Below, in pieces: positions 8,723-18,535 of a stretch of 64,000 nt of DNA; within the stretch, counting starts at the first letter, position 1, and each line of letters starts with the position of its first letter. Origin of the DNA: Aureibaculum luteum (GTDB taxonomy: Bacteria > Bacteroidota > Bacteroidia > Flavobacteriales > Flavobacteriaceae); assembly GCF_003449015.1 (NCBI RefSeq), contig NZ_QRGD01000001.1:620001-684000 (forward strand). Reading direction: 5' to 3'. A program made the position numbers and the translations under genes. The notes under the pieces are model-generated. The model saw only the letters and a program-made list of their open reading frames with translations. It searched no databases and had not been told where the DNA came from.

Positions 8723-8853
8723 CATATATTAGTAGGAATTTATGAGTTGTAATTGTTACATAAGTGAAGTACCTCTAAAAAGAATTGAAAAAAATTCTAT
8801 ACTTAGGGTAGGAAAAACCAAACTTCAATTGTTATGTAATAAGAAACATTGAT

Positions 8854-9774
8854 ATGAAAAAAGAACTTTTAATACAAAAATGGTTAGATGGCGAGATAAA
8901 CGATGCCGAGCTTACTGCCTTTAAGGCATTGCCCGAGTACGCGTCTTATGCTAAACTATCCGAAAAAGCCAAGCTTTTTGAAGACACATCTTATGATGTT
9001 GATTTTGAATATGGTAAATTAAATACTATAATTAGTGAGCGTCGACAAAAAACAGCGACTCCTGTAAAAACATTAAATTGGTTAAAACCATTAATGAGAG
9101 TAGCAGCTATACTTTTAGTTGGTTTAGCTATTTATTATGCACCCTTATATGGAGATACCACAACGGTTAAAACTTTAGCTAGTAATCAAACAACGATTCA
9201 ATTACCAGACAATTCTAATGTAAAGTTAAACGCCTCTTCTTCCCTTCAATACAAAAAAGGGGATTGGGAAAACAATAGAGAAGTAAATTTAGTTGGTGAA
9301 GCTTATTTTGATGTTGCCAAAGGATCACAGTTTGACGTAAACACTTGGTTAGGCAAAGTAAGTGTGCTAGGTACACAATTTAACGTAAAACAACGCGTTA
9401 ATTATTTTGAAGTTACTTGTTATGAAGGCTTAGTAAGTCTAAAATATAAAGGGAAGGAAATAAAACTTCCTGCAGGTAAGTCCTTCAAAGTAATTGGAAA
9501 TGAAATTATAGTAGACGAAACTAAGGACTCATTACCTTCATGGTCAAACAAAAACATGAGTAGTTTTAAAAGTGTTCCGTATAGCGAAGTGATCCAAGAG
9601 TTTGAGAGACAATACAATATTAAAGTGGAAACAAATAATGTAGACATGACTCAATTATTTACAGGTAGTTTTGCATTAAACGATCAAGAATTAGCTTTAA
9701 AAGCTATAACATTACCATTAGAATTGAAGTACAACAAAGAAAATAAAAACAAAATAGTTTTAACCAAAGAGTGA
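8854..9774 (+). CDS. FecR-family anti-sigma factor
   Basis: This inner-membrane protein holds the sigma factor and relays the signal from the receptor. It has 306 residues. A cytoplasmic N-terminal domain of about 80 residues starts with ELLIQKWLDGEINDAEL. One membrane helix follows at about 84-104 (LMRVAAILLVGLAIYY). The periplasmic FecR domain at about 110-210 contains TTIQLPDNSNVKLNASSSL, GEAYFDVAKG and VLGTQFNVK. The C-terminal DUF4974-like domain at about 235-306 contains YSEVIQEFERQYNIKVE. Its TGA overlaps the GTG start of the receptor by four bases, so the two are translated together. Confidence 0.94.
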   Translation: MKKELLIQKWLDGEINDAELTAFKALPEYASYAKLSEKAKLFEDTSYDVDFEYGKLNTIISERRQKTATPVKTLNWLKPLMRVAAILLVGLAIYYAPLYGDTTTVKTLASNQTTIQLPDNSNVKLNASSSLQYKKGDWENNREVNLVGEAYFDVAKGSQFDVNTWLGKVSVLGTQFNVKQRVNYFEVTCYEGLVSLKYKGKEIKLPAGKSFKVIGNEIIVDETKDSLPSWSNKNMSSFKSVPYSEVIQEFERQYNIKVETNNVDMTQLFTGSFALNDQELALKAITLPLELKYNKENKNKIVLTKE

Positions 9775-12296
9775 TAAAAAAGCAATTACTTCTATGTATA
9801 TTCTTTTTATCTTTTATTTGTTTAACTTCAATTACAGCACAAACCAAAAAAGATAAGCAATCACTTATCAAAATTTTAGAAAAATTAGAGTCACGTTTTG
9901 ACTCTAATTTTTCATTTATAGATAAGGATATTAGAAACGTCTCTATTGAACCTCCCGCAGATTCGCTTAATCTGAAAGCGTCAATTTCTTATTTACAAAA
10001 CAGCACCCCATTAGTATTTACAATAATTGGAAGTAATTACATTACCATTACAAAAAACAAAGCCAATCTATTTTCTATTTGTGGCTATTTAATGGACGGT
10101 ACTACAAATTTTCCAATTAAGGGAGCTGTAGTACAAACAGATGGCGTATCTATTATTAGTAATGATAATGGCTACTTTATACTAGAAGATTTGTCTGAAC
10201 ACGATATTATTACGATTAGGCATATTAGCTATGATGTATTTACTGACTATGCAAAAAATTTAAACCCGAACGATTGTGATGTGATTTTTCTAGACTCTAA
10301 AATAGAAAACTTATCTGAAATAATTCTGAAAGATTATATCACAGAAGGTATTAACAAAGTGATGGATGGTAGTATTAGTGTAAACTATAAAAACTTCGGT
10401 ATTGTACCAGGTCTTATAGAAACCGATGTCTTACAAACCATACAAGTAATTCCCGGAATACAAAGCATTGATGAAACCGTATCGAACATTAACGTGAGAG
10501 GTGGCACGCACGATCAAAATCTTATTCAATGGGATGGCATTAAGCTCTATCAATCTGGGCATTTTTTCGGATTGATTTCTGCAGTAAACCCACGCATTAC
10601 TAAAAAAGTAAAACTCTATAAAAACGGAACACCCTCAAATTATGCAGACGGAATTTCAGGAACCATTGACATGGAATCTGATCGTGTTGTGAATAAAGTT
10701 TTAAATGCCGAAGTAGGTTTGAATTTTATAAATTTAGATGCCTTTGTTGATATCCCTATACATAAAAGCTCATCATTACAAATTGCCTCTAGAACATCTG
10801 TAAATGAGTTTTTAAACACTCCAACATATACACAGTATTTTGATAGAGCTTTTCAAAATACAGATGTTGTCTCAAGTACAAACAACACCAATAGTACAGA
10901 TGAAAAATTCGATTTTTATGATGTGAGCCTAAGGTGGATATACAAGATATCTAAAAAAGATAACATTAGACTCAACTTTTTACACTTAAAAAACAACTTA
11001 ACCATAAGTGAAAATGCTTTTGGCGGCGGCCAATCTGCCTCACGAGAAAGCTCATTGGATCAAAGTAATATTGCCAGTGGTTTAGAATATAAAAGAAGGT
11101 GGAATGATAAATTTAAGACTACTGCACAAATTTACACTACCGCCTATGAACTTAAAGGCACCAACTTTGATGTTATTAATGAACTGATTTTAAATCAAAA
11201 AAATAAAATTGTAGAAGTTGGATTAGATTTGAATTCGAGGCTAGAACTAAATGATTATTTTACATTACATAACGGTTATCATTTTAAACAAACAGAAATA
11301 ACAAATGCCGATAAATTAAATGCTCCTGTATTAGATACTATAGATAAAAGAATGGTTCAATCTCATGCCATATCATCAACTGCGGCGTATAGATCTGAAG
11401 ATGGAAACACCAATGTTAATTTAGGTGTACGTGTTAATTATCTAAATACTTTTGACAAATTTATCATTGAACCTAGACTAAATTTTAATTACAGAATAAA
11501 TGACAAAATTACTTTTGAAATTTTGGGAGAATTCAAAAGTCAAACCACAACTCTAGTAAACGATTTTAGAAATAATTTTTTGGGTATTGAAAGTAGAAGG
11601 TGGACCTTAGCAAATGACAATTCAATCCCTATTTTAAAAAGTAAGCAACTGTCTTTCGGGTCCAATTATAGTTATGATAGACTATTAATAAATGCAGAAG
11701 TTTACTACAAGCATGTTAATGGCATTACTACCCAAAGTCAAGGATTCCGCAATCAGTATGAATTCATAAATACAATAGGTAATTACGATGTGAAAGGTTT
11801 TGATTTTATGGTAAACAATAAAATTGGAAAACTAAACACTTGGTTAGGCTATTCTTTCGCAGATAACAATTATAAATTTAAGGAATTAGACAACAATCAT
11901 TTTCCTAGTAATTACGACATAAGCCATACTGTTTCTGTAGCTGGTGGTTATACCTTCGATAATTTAAAACTTTCTTTAGGAGGTAATTGGCGTACAGGAA
12001 AACCAATAACAAAACCCGTTGATGGCAATGAGATTACAAGTAATAAAATAAATTATCAATCGGCAAATAGTAGTAATTTAAAATCTTATTTCCGAGTAGA
12101 TGCCTCAGCAATTTATGATTTCAAATTCTCTAAACGGATTAAAGCTCAAGCTGGAGTATCTGTATTGAACTTATTAGATAAAAAGAACATCTTAAACACC
12201 TATTATTATAACGATGAAAATAACAGTACGGTTAAAGAAATAAATACCTATTCTTTAGGTTTCACTCCAAACGTAGCATTTAGAGTGTTTTTTTAG
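9771..12296 (+). CDS. TonB-dependent receptor with STN signalling domain (FecA-like transducer)
   Basis: This outer-membrane receptor of 841 residues starts with GTG, chosen because it overlaps the fecR stop as GTGA and is followed directly by a signal peptide (LLLCIFFLSFICLTSITAQ). A secretin/TonB short N-terminal domain spans about 30-95 (LEKLESRFDSNFSFIDKDI). A carboxypeptidase-like regulatory domain spans about 105-185. The plug starts near ETDVLQTIQVIPGIQSIDE and contains NVRGGTHDQNLIQWDGI. The barrel ends with the terminal aromatic pattern NVAFRVFF. With its sigma and FecR genes it forms a cell-surface signalling triplet. No SusD partner follows, so the substrate is not necessarily a glycan; a siderophore or other ligand is possible. 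The stop overlaps that of the convergent ABC gene by four bases. Confidence 0.9.
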   Translation: MIKKQLLLCIFFLSFICLTSITAQTKKDKQSLIKILEKLESRFDSNFSFIDKDIRNVSIEPPADSLNLKASISYLQNSTPLVFTIIGSNYITITKNKANLFSICGYLMDGTTNFPIKGAVVQTDGVSIISNDNGYFILEDLSEHDIITIRHISYDVFTDYAKNLNPNDCDVIFLDSKIENLSEIILKDYITEGINKVMDGSISVNYKNFGIVPGLIETDVLQTIQVIPGIQSIDETVSNINVRGGTHDQNLIQWDGIKLYQSGHFFGLISAVNPRITKKVKLYKNGTPSNYADGISGTIDMESDRVVNKVLNAEVGLNFINLDAFVDIPIHKSSSLQIASRTSVNEFLNTPTYTQYFDRAFQNTDVVSSTNNTNSTDEKFDFYDVSLRWIYKISKKDNIRLNFLHLKNNLTISENAFGGGQSASRESSLDQSNIASGLEYKRRWNDKFKTTAQIYTTAYELKGTNFDVINELILNQKNKIVEVGLDLNSRLELNDYFTLHNGYHFKQTEITNADKLNAPVLDTIDKRMVQSHAISSTAAYRSEDGNTNVNLGVRVNYLNTFDKFIIEPRLNFNYRINDKITFEILGEFKSQTTTLVNDFRNNFLGIESRRWTLANDNSIPILKSKQLSFGSNYSYDRLLINAEVYYKHVNGITTQSQGFRNQYEFINTIGNYDVKGFDFMVNNKIGKLNTWLGYSFADNNYKFKELDNNHFPSNYDISHTVSVAGGYTFDNLKLSLGGNWRTGKPITKPVDGNEITSNKINYQSANSSNLKSYFRVDASAIYDFKFSKRIKAQAGVSVLNLLDKKNILNTYYYNDENNSTVKEINTYSLGFTPNVAFRVFF

Positions 12297-12973
12297 TAGA
12301 TGTTTAACTGATCAATACGATTACCAATTGTAAAATATTTCATTTCAGCTTCAAGCGACGAAAACTCTTCTTTTAGTACTTTTCTTACAAATTGACCATT
12401 TTTCAGTAAATGAATTTCATCGCAAGTTTCAGCCAACGTTGAAAAAATATGAGAAGAAATAACAACCGTTTTTTCAGCTGTTTTTAATTTCTTAATAAGT
12501 TCCGATATGATCATATTACTTTGAATATCCACTCCATTAAAGGGTTCATCAAGAATAAAGCACTCATTTTTTTGTAATAATATAGCCGTCAATGCTAATT
12601 TCTTTTTCATTCCAGTAGAATAGGTAGAAGCATATTGTTTTAATGGTAAATCAAAGATATTTTGTGTGTCTAAGTTTTCAAGTTGAACATTTCTAGCATT
12701 GCACATTAATTGCAAATATTCTCTTGCGGTAATTTTATCAAAAAAGTAAGGCTCAGTTAACAATAGTCCTATATGGTTTTTAAGCACACTATAATCTGAC
12801 GTAATTTTTCCGTTATATTTTTCAAGTCCAGAAATACATCTAAAAAGAGTGGTTTTACCCGAACCATTGTCACCTACAATACCATAGACTTTTCCTTTTT
12901 CAAAAGATAGATTTATGCCATTTAAAACCTCATTTTTACCATAAAATTTAGAAAGTTGTTGAATCTTGATCAT
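12293..12973 (-). CDS. ABC transporter ATP-binding protein
   Basis: This is the ATPase subunit of an ABC transporter, 226 residues. Walker A is GDNGSGKTTLF (about 34-44). The signature is the degenerate YSTGMKKKL (about 118-126), as in ABC-2-type exporters. Walker B is ECFILDEP (about 136-143), followed by the H-loop VISSHIFSTLAETCDEIH. The start overlaps the end of the upstream permease gene by four bases, so the two make one complex. The substrate is unknown. The stop codon overlaps the TonB-receptor stop on the opposite strand. Confidence 0.9.
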   Translation of the reverse strand: MIKIQQLSKFYGKNEVLNGINLSFEKGKVYGIVGDNGSGKTTLFRCISGLEKYNGKITSDYSVLKNHIGLLLTEPYFFDKITAREYLQLMCNARNVQLENLDTQNIFDLPLKQYASTYSTGMKKKLALTAILLQKNECFILDEPFNGVDIQSNMIISELIKKLKTAEKTVVISSHIFSTLAETCDEIHLLKNGQFVRKVLKEEFSSLEAEMKYFTIGNRIDQLNIY

Positions 12974-13887
12974 TCTAAAATAGTTTTTAATCGTTTGACA
13001 GATTGTGAATAAAAATAAGGTATTATACCAATTAATAATGGCGGAAAAACGAGGCTCACCGCTATTAATACACCTTGCGGAATATTTATTTCATAAGGAT
13101 AGATTGAATATTTGGCCAAAATCACAGTTACCAAATAAGCATAACCTAAGATCCAGAAAATTAGAAGCGTTTCTAATTCAGAATGAAAAAATAGTATTAA
13201 AAAAATTACAATTGGCAAACTTAAAAAGGTTGAAAACAGGAGTGCTGTTCTTATTTTCTTGATTAAAAATACTTTTGAAGAATCGCTAAAAGACCAAACA
13301 TAATATTCATTTTCAAGCTTAGCGTAATAAGAAAGTGTAACAATAAAAATGAGTAACATTGAAAAAACACCAAGATTAAAATTATTGACGTTAACAGAAA
13401 TATAGGTTATAATATAGGCTATAGGAAAAACAAAAAAGGTGTTTCTAAATCCACTTGAAAATTCAAAAGGTCTTTTACCAAAAGGAGTTGGAATGGTAAA
13501 ATTTGTTGTCGTTTTTAAATTAAAAAAAGCAAATAGATTCACGAATAAGAATAAGACTACAGCGGGTAAAAAACGTTCCTCCACAATCAAATAAATTACA
13601 AAGGGTAGTGCAATTAAACTATTTTCAACGATTCTAATTTTAAAATAGTCGGTGGTTTTAAAACACATCTTCAAAAAATCGATTCGCTTTTTTTCACTGA
13701 GCTTTATTGATAACCCTAGAGCAACTACAATATATAAATAGGGTGCATATTCAGATTTAGAAAATAAATAATTAGACAACCCAAAAAATGCTATTATAAG
13801 TAATATGTACGCTAGTAATGGATACAATCCGAATGCGTCAAGTTTCCTATTAGTCATTCTTAATTGAAGTCTAAAATAGGCTAACAT
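12970..13887 (-). CDS. ABC transporter permease-like integral membrane protein
   Basis: The 305 residues contain about eight hydrophobic segments with short loops, for example LLAYILLIIAFFGLSNYLF, LIALPFVIYLIVEERFLPAVVLFLF (written here only in part) and LLIFWILGYAYLVTVILA. No enzyme motif is visible. The four-base overlap with the ATPase gene shows it is the membrane partner of that protein. It resembles the poorly characterised ABC-2 permeases of Bacteroidota; substrate and direction of transport cannot be told from sequence. Confidence 0.75.
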   Translation of the reverse strand: MLAYFRLQLRMTNRKLDAFGLYPLLAYILLIIAFFGLSNYLFSKSEYAPYLYIVVALGLSIKLSEKKRIDFLKMCFKTTDYFKIRIVENSLIALPFVIYLIVEERFLPAVVLFLFVNLFAFFNLKTTTNFTIPTPFGKRPFEFSSGFRNTFFVFPIAYIITYISVNVNNFNLGVFSMLLIFIVTLSYYAKLENEYYVWSFSDSSKVFLIKKIRTALLFSTFLSLPIVIFLILFFHSELETLLIFWILGYAYLVTVILAKYSIYPYEINIPQGVLIAVSLVFPPLLIGIIPYFYSQSVKRLKTILE

Positions 13888-13990
13888 TTACAGGGTAAGA
13901 TTTCAAAATTCATAAACATTTTCTATATTCAATAATAGCACTTTTAAAATAAATAGGATTAAGACTTAACTATTGACTCATTTAATTAAA

Positions 13991-14023
13991 AAACCCTACA
14001 AATCTTAAAGACTTGTAGGGTTT
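13991..14023 (-). terminator. Rho-independent terminator of acn
   Basis: AAACCCTACAA (13991-14001) pairs with TTGTAGGGTTT (14013-14023), an 11-base stem. On the minus strand it is followed by TTTTTTAATT. It lies 42 bases past the aconitase stop codon. Confidence 0.85.
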
Positions 14024-14064
14024 GTTTTATAGATCTGACGAAATATTAAAAATCGTCTACAATC

Positions 14065-16332
14065 TTATTTTACGTTCTCCTTTTTAATTAAGTTTAATGC
14101 AGAACCTTCTCTAAACCATTGTATTTGACTTTCATTATATGTATGATTTGCAATTATAGTATCTTCACTACCGTCTGCATGTTTCACCAAAATAGCTAAT
14201 GGTTTTTCTGGAGCAAAATCAACTAAATCAATAAAATCAAATGTATCATTTTCTTTAATTTTATCATAATCAGCTTCATTTGCAAAAGTTAACCCTAACA
14301 TCCCTTGTTTTTTAAGGTTGGTTTCGTGAATTCTAGCAAAAGATTTTACCAAAACAGCAATAACACCTAAATGCCTTGGTTGCATCGCAGCATGCTCACG
14401 AGAAGAACCTTCACCATAATTATGATCACCAACAACTATGGATTGAATTCCAGATTTTTTATAAGCTCTTGCTGTATCTGGTACTGCACCATATTCACCC
14501 GTCAATTGGTTTTTAACCATATTGGTTTGCTTGTTGTAAGCATTTACCGCCCCAATTAATGTGTTATTAGAAATATTATCTAAATGACCTCTATAACGCA
14601 ACCAAGGACCTGCCATAGAAATATGGTCAGTTGTACATTTCCCAAAAGCCTTTATCAATAATTTCGCTCCTGTAATGTTTTTACCATCCCAAGGTTTAAA
14701 AGGAGTTAACAACTCCAATCGTTCAGATTCTGGACTCACTTTAATTTCAACACCACTTCCGTCTGCATCTGGTGCTAAAAAACCATTATCATCAACAGCA
14801 AATCCTTCTGGTGGTAATTCAATACCTCTAGGCTCGTCCAATTTCACTTCTTGACCATCTTCGTTAAGCAATGTATCATTCATCGGATCAAAATCCAATT
14901 TACCCGAAATTGCAATTGCTGCTACCATCTCAGGAGAACCAACAAAAGCATGGGTATTTGGATTACCATCTGCACGTTTAGAAAAGTTTCTATTGAATGA
15001 GTGTACAATCGTATTTTTCTTATCTCCTTGAGCATCACTTCTATCCCATTGACCGATACACGGCCCACAAGCATTCGTAAATATTGTAGCTCCTAAATTT
15101 TCAAAAACGCTTAATAATCCGTCGCGTTCAGCAGTAAATCTAATTTGCTCAGACCCTGGATTGATACCAAAATCACTTTTCGGTTTTAATTTTTTATCAA
15201 TAGCTTGTTGAGCAATTGATGCTGCACGCGTTAAATCTTCGTAAGAAGAATTGGTACAAGAACCTATCAATCCCCAATCTACTTTTATAGGCCATCCATT
15301 TTTTCTTGCTTTTTCACCTAATTCACCTACTGGCGTAGCTAAATCTGGCGTAAAAGGTCCGTTTAGGTGAGGACGCAAAGTATTTAGATCAATTTCTATT
15401 ACCTGATCAAAGTATTTTTCAGGTGCCGCATAAACTTCTGCATCACCTGTTAAATGTTCTCTAATTTTATTAGCTTCATCCGCAATATCATTTCTATCTG
15501 TAGCACGTAAAAAACGTTCCATAGAATCATCATAACCAAAAGTTGATGTGGTTGCTCCAATTTCCGCACCCATATTACAGATTGTTCCTTTACCCGTACA
15601 AGATAAATTTTTAGCTCCTTCGCCAAAATATTCAACAATTGCACCAGTTCCACCCTTTACAGTAAGAATTCCTGCTACTTTTAAAATAACATCTTTGGAG
15701 GCTGTCCATCCATTTAACTTTCCAGTCAACTTAACACCAATCAATTTAGGAAATTTCAATTCCCATGGCATTCCTGCCATTACATCTACAGCATCAGCAC
15801 CACCAACACCTATAGCAACCATACCTAATCCTCCTGCATTTACAGTATGAGAATCGGTACCAATCATCATTCCACCAGGAAAAGCATAATTTTCCAATAC
15901 TACTTGGTGAATAATACCAGCACCTGGTTTCCAAAAACCAATTCCATATTTATTAGAAACTGATTCTAGAAAATCAAAAACTTCATGACTAGTTTTATTT
16001 GCTCTTATTAAATCTTTTTTAGCACCTTGTTTGGCCTGAATTAAGTGATCACAATGCACAGTAGTTGGCACTGCAACCTTAGGCTTACCTGCTTGCATAA
16101 ATTGCAATAAAGCCATTTGTGCAGTAGCATCTTGACAAGCAATTCTATCCGGCTTAAAGTCAACATAAGATTTACCTCTTTTGAAAACTTGAGTTGGCAT
16201 ACCTTCATCTAAATGAGAATATAATATTTTTTCTGCCAAAGTTAACGGCTTACCGGTTAAAGACCTAGCTTTATCAATACGCTCACCCATTGTTTTGTAA
16301 ACGCCTTTTATCATTTCAATATCAAATGCCAT
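14065..16332 (-). CDS. acn: Aconitate hydratase (mitochondrial-type aconitase)
   Basis: The enzyme interconverts citrate and isocitrate in the TCA cycle with a [4Fe-4S] cluster. It has 755 residues, the length of mitochondrial (ACO2-like) aconitases rather than the roughly 890 residues of AcnA. The N-terminal active-site segment is [13 protein letters not shown], then [19 protein letters not shown]. Cluster cysteines are in [13 protein letters not shown] and [12 protein letters not shown]. The C-terminal swivel domain shows [17 protein letters not shown], with the substrate-binding Ser-Arg, and [17 protein letters not shown]. It is a single-gene unit with its own promoter-like box (16365-16372) and a strong terminator. 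Confidence 0.97.
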   Translation of the reverse strand: MAFDIEMIKGVYKTMGERIDKARSLTGKPLTLAEKILYSHLDEGMPTQVFKRGKSYVDFKPDRIACQDATAQMALLQFMQAGKPKVAVPTTVHCDHLIQAKQGAKKDLIRANKTSHEVFDFLESVSNKYGIGFWKPGAGIIHQVVLENYAFPGGMMIGTDSHTVNAGGLGMVAIGVGGADAVDVMAGMPWELKFPKLIGVKLTGKLNGWTASKDVILKVAGILTVKGGTGAIVEYFGEGAKNLSCTGKGTICNMGAEIGATTSTFGYDDSMERFLRATDRNDIADEANKIREHLTGDAEVYAAPEKYFDQVIEIDLNTLRPHLNGPFTPDLATPVGELGEKARKNGWPIKVDWGLIGSCTNSSYEDLTRAASIAQQAIDKKLKPKSDFGINPGSEQIRFTAERDGLLSVFENLGATIFTNACGPCIGQWDRSDAQGDKKNTIVHSFNRNFSKRADGNPNTHAFVGSPEMVAAIAISGKLDFDPMNDTLLNEDGQEVKLDEPRGIELPPEGFAVDDNGFLAPDADGSGVEIKVSPESERLELLTPFKPWDGKNITGAKLLIKAFGKCTTDHISMAGPWLRYRGHLDNISNNTLIGAVNAYNKQTNMVKNQLTGEYGAVPDTARAYKKSGIQSIVVGDHNYGEGSSREHAAMQPRHLGVIAVLVKSFARIHETNLKKQGMLGLTFANEADYDKIKENDTFDFIDLVDFAPEKPLAILVKHADGSEDTIIANHTYNESQIQWFREGSALNLIKKENVK

Positions 16333-16364
16333 AATAATTATATATTTCTTAAAATTAATGCTTA

Positions 16365-16372
16365 CAAATGTA
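16365..16372 (-). promoter_or_regulatory. -7 box of acn
   Basis: The minus strand reads TACATTTG, matching TAnnTTTG, 33 bases before the acn start. No clear -33 TTG at the usual distance is seen. Confidence 0.5.
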
Positions 16373-16533
16373 CTTAATAATTAAAACTTTTTAAAATATT
16401 CCCAATATAAAATAGAGCAAATCAGCTCGTATTAGTGAATACTCAATAAAAATGATTATTAATTACAGAAAAGAGTAAATCTACGAAGTATTTTTACGAT
16501 TTAAAAGAAGGTATTAACACAAAAACGTCCATT

Positions 16534-16809
16534 TCAAACGATTTCGGCAGACAGTCCTAAATTTAATAATCTCGTACAACGTGGTTTCAGCTCGTCGTAT
16601 TCTCCAGTTTTTACAGCACATTTACCTTTATAATGTACTAAAAAGGCACATTGTTCTGCCTGTACAGAAGAATGGTTACAAACATCTACCAATGATTCAA
16701 TAACGTGTTCAAAAGTATTAACATCGTCATTAAAAAGGATAATTTCATGTAGATTTAGTTCTTGTTCAAGAACGTCAAAATCTTCCTGTTTTTTATGTTG
16801 TTCGCTCAT
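16534..16809 (-). CDS. clpS: ATP-dependent Clp protease adaptor ClpS
   Basis: ClpS binds the ClpA/ClpC unfoldase and delivers N-degron substrates to ClpP. The protein has 91 residues. After a short flexible N-terminus the ClpS core reads EIILFNDDVNTFEHVIESL, with the NDD and downstream region forming the N-degron pocket, then AFLVHYKGKCAVKTG. It follows prmA by about 50 bases on the same strand, a pairing common in Bacteroidota. Confidence 0.93.
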   Translation of the reverse strand: MSEQHKKQEDFDVLEQELNLHEIILFNDDVNTFEHVIESLVDVCNHSSVQAEQCAFLVHYKGKCAVKTGEYDELKPRCTRLLNLGLSAEIV

Positions 16810-16860
16810 AATGGGTATAAAAATAAAGAAAAGATTCTTATTTTGAAATAATTTAACAGT

Positions 16861-17697
16861 TTAGCTTTTTAAATATTTTAAAGCTACCCAATTGTTTCTT
16901 TCTATAAATTCCTCTAATTTCAAACTATATTTAGAGGTCTCCACATCAATAATTGGTATATCTTCCTCATAAAAACCACTCAATAATAAAACGCCATTAT
17001 CATTTAAACAATCAGCATATATTTTAATATCATTCAGTAAAATATTCCTGTTGATATTGGCAATAATAACATCATATTTTTTATTAATTAACAGTGATGC
17101 ATCACCTTCACAAACACTTATATGCTTACAGTTGTTACGTTCTACATTTTCTAATGAATTTTCATAACACCAAGCATCAATATCAATAGCGTCTAACGGA
17201 TTGGCACCTTTCATTTCAGCTAGAATTGCTAAAATACCAGTACCACAACCCATATCTAACACTTTCTTACCTTGCAAATCTAGTTTAAGAATATGTTGTA
17301 CCATCATGTGCGTAGTTTCATGATGACCTGTACCAAAACTCATTTTTGGTTCAATAACAATATCATATTTCAGATTGGGATTGGGATGAAAAGGAGCTCT
17401 AATACTAACCAAATCATCTACTTGAATTGGATTAAAATTCTTCTCCCACTCACTATTCCAGTTTACTTGTTCTATTTCTTCTTTTGTATATGAAATTTCA
17501 AACTCATCACCTTGAAGCACATAAATTTCATTTAAAATAGTCTCAGAATCATCTTCCTTTTGGATATAGGCGATAAAACCATTTTCGTTTTCTACAAAAC
17601 TTTCAAAACCCACATACCCGAGTTCTGCAATTAGTATCTCAGTTGTAGGTTGTAATGGCGAAACGGTAAAGTTGTAAGCGATATAGGTGTTTGACAT
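16861..17697 (-). CDS. prmA: Ribosomal protein L11 methyltransferase
   Basis: PrmA trimethylates ribosomal protein L11 using S-adenosylmethionine. The start was set at the Met at 17697 (MSNTYIAYNF), because the eight residues upstream of it in the open frame are not family-like; this gives 278 residues. The substrate-recognition N-terminal domain occupies about 1-110. The methyltransferase core has SFGTGHHETTHMMVQ and the SAM-binding loop VLDMGCGTGILAILAEMKGA. The NxxR-like active segment is VIIANINRNILL. It forms an operon with clpS downstream. Confidence 0.94.
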   Translation of the reverse strand: MSNTYIAYNFTVSPLQPTTEILIAELGYVGFESFVENENGFIAYIQKEDDSETILNEIYVLQGDEFEISYTKEEIEQVNWNSEWEKNFNPIQVDDLVSIRAPFHPNPNLKYDIVIEPKMSFGTGHHETTHMMVQHILKLDLQGKKVLDMGCGTGILAILAEMKGANPLDAIDIDAWCYENSLENVERNNCKHISVCEGDASLLINKKYDVIIANINRNILLNDIKIYADCLNDNGVLLLSGFYEEDIPIIDVETSKYSLKLEEFIERNNWVALKYLKS

Positions 17698-17749
17698 TTG
17701 GTGTAAAATTTGGAAGTGCAAATGTAATATTATTTCGTTTTACAGAAGC

Positions 17750-17882
17750 TTCTCGATACATTTTCTTTTCGACTATCATCTCTAAGAAAATACTCGAAAT
17801 GACAATGTGTTATTCATTAAACTACCGTTGTAAGTTCGAGTGTTTTTTGTGAAATGAAATGGAACAAAAAGTGTATCGAGAA
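17750..17882. repeat. REPIN-like nested inverted-repeat element
   Basis: The outer arms TTCTCGATACA (17750-17760) and TGTATCGAGAA (17872-17882) are perfectly complementary. A second, inner pair, ACTCGAA (17792-17798) and TTCGAGT (17835-17841), is nested inside. The 133-base unit has no coding capacity of its own and lies between prmA and the response regulator. The arrangement resembles REP doublets (REPINs) or a small MITE. Confidence 0.6.
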
Positions 17883-17896
17883 TCGTTTGATGCTTA

Positions 17897-18535
17897 TCAA
17901 TCCAACAATCCTTGCTCAATCGCGGTCTTAATAATGCCCACACTATTTTTAGCACCTAATTTGCTCATCAAATTCATACGATGGGTTTCAACAGTTTTGC
18001 TACTGATAAAAAGTTTATCAGCTATTTCTTGGGTAGTTAGCTCTTCTGCAATGGCGTTTAGCACTTCTTTTTCTCTTCGGGTAAGCTTTGTAAATAAAGA
18101 GCTTTTCTTCTTTTGCCCTAAGGTTTGACTTAATAATTTTCTTTGAATATCTTTTTGTAGATACTGGCCGTCAGAGAGTACCGTTTTAAATGCTTCCAAT
18201 AATTCCAATTTATCAGTATTCTTTAGCAAATAGCCACTAGCTCCATTATTTAGCATGCGTTTTACAAATGAAATTTCATCAAAGTTTGAAATGGCAATAA
18301 TCTTTAATTTTTCGTTAGTGTTTTTTATTTTTTTACAAAGATCAATACCATTCATATCAGGTAAATTAATATCTAACAACAATACATCTGGTTTGTCTTT
18401 ATCAATATTTTGAATAGTTTCCATTGCATTATTGTATATGCCAACAACTTCAATCTCTTTGGTGTCTTTTAGCATTGATTGGATACCTTTTAAGACTATT
18501 TTATGATCGTCGGTTATTGAAATTTTTGTAATCAT
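17897..18535 (-). CDS. LuxR/NarL-family response regulator
   Basis: This is a two-component response regulator of 212 residues. The receiver domain occupies about 1-120 with acidic pocket DD (9-10), phosphoacceptor Asp55 in VLLLDINLPDMNG, and the signalling Lys in GYLLKNTDKLE. The LuxR-type helix-turn-helix is LTRREKEVLNAIAEE, then TTQEIADKLFISSKTVETHR (about 165-184). It overlaps the kinase gene by four bases and is certainly its partner. Targets are unknown; the two outer-membrane genes upstream share a hairpin motif (21664-21712 and 22997-23044) that could be its binding site. Confidence 0.93.
   Translation of the reverse strand: MITKISITDDHKIVLKGIQSMLKDTKEIEVVGIYNNAMETIQNIDKDKPDVLLLDINLPDMNGIDLCKKIKNTNEKLKIIAISNFDEISFVKRMLNNGASGYLLKNTDKLELLEAFKTVLSDGQYLQKDIQRKLLSQTLGQKKKSSLFTKLTRREKEVLNAIAEELTTQEIADKLFISSKTVETHRMNLMSKLGAKNSVGIIKTAIEQGLLD

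Noticed and set aside
17859-18128. Plus-strand open frame opposite the response regulator
   Set aside because: It mirrors the coding strand of a well-supported gene and includes the arm of the REPIN-like repeat; codon pattern is that of a shadow frame.
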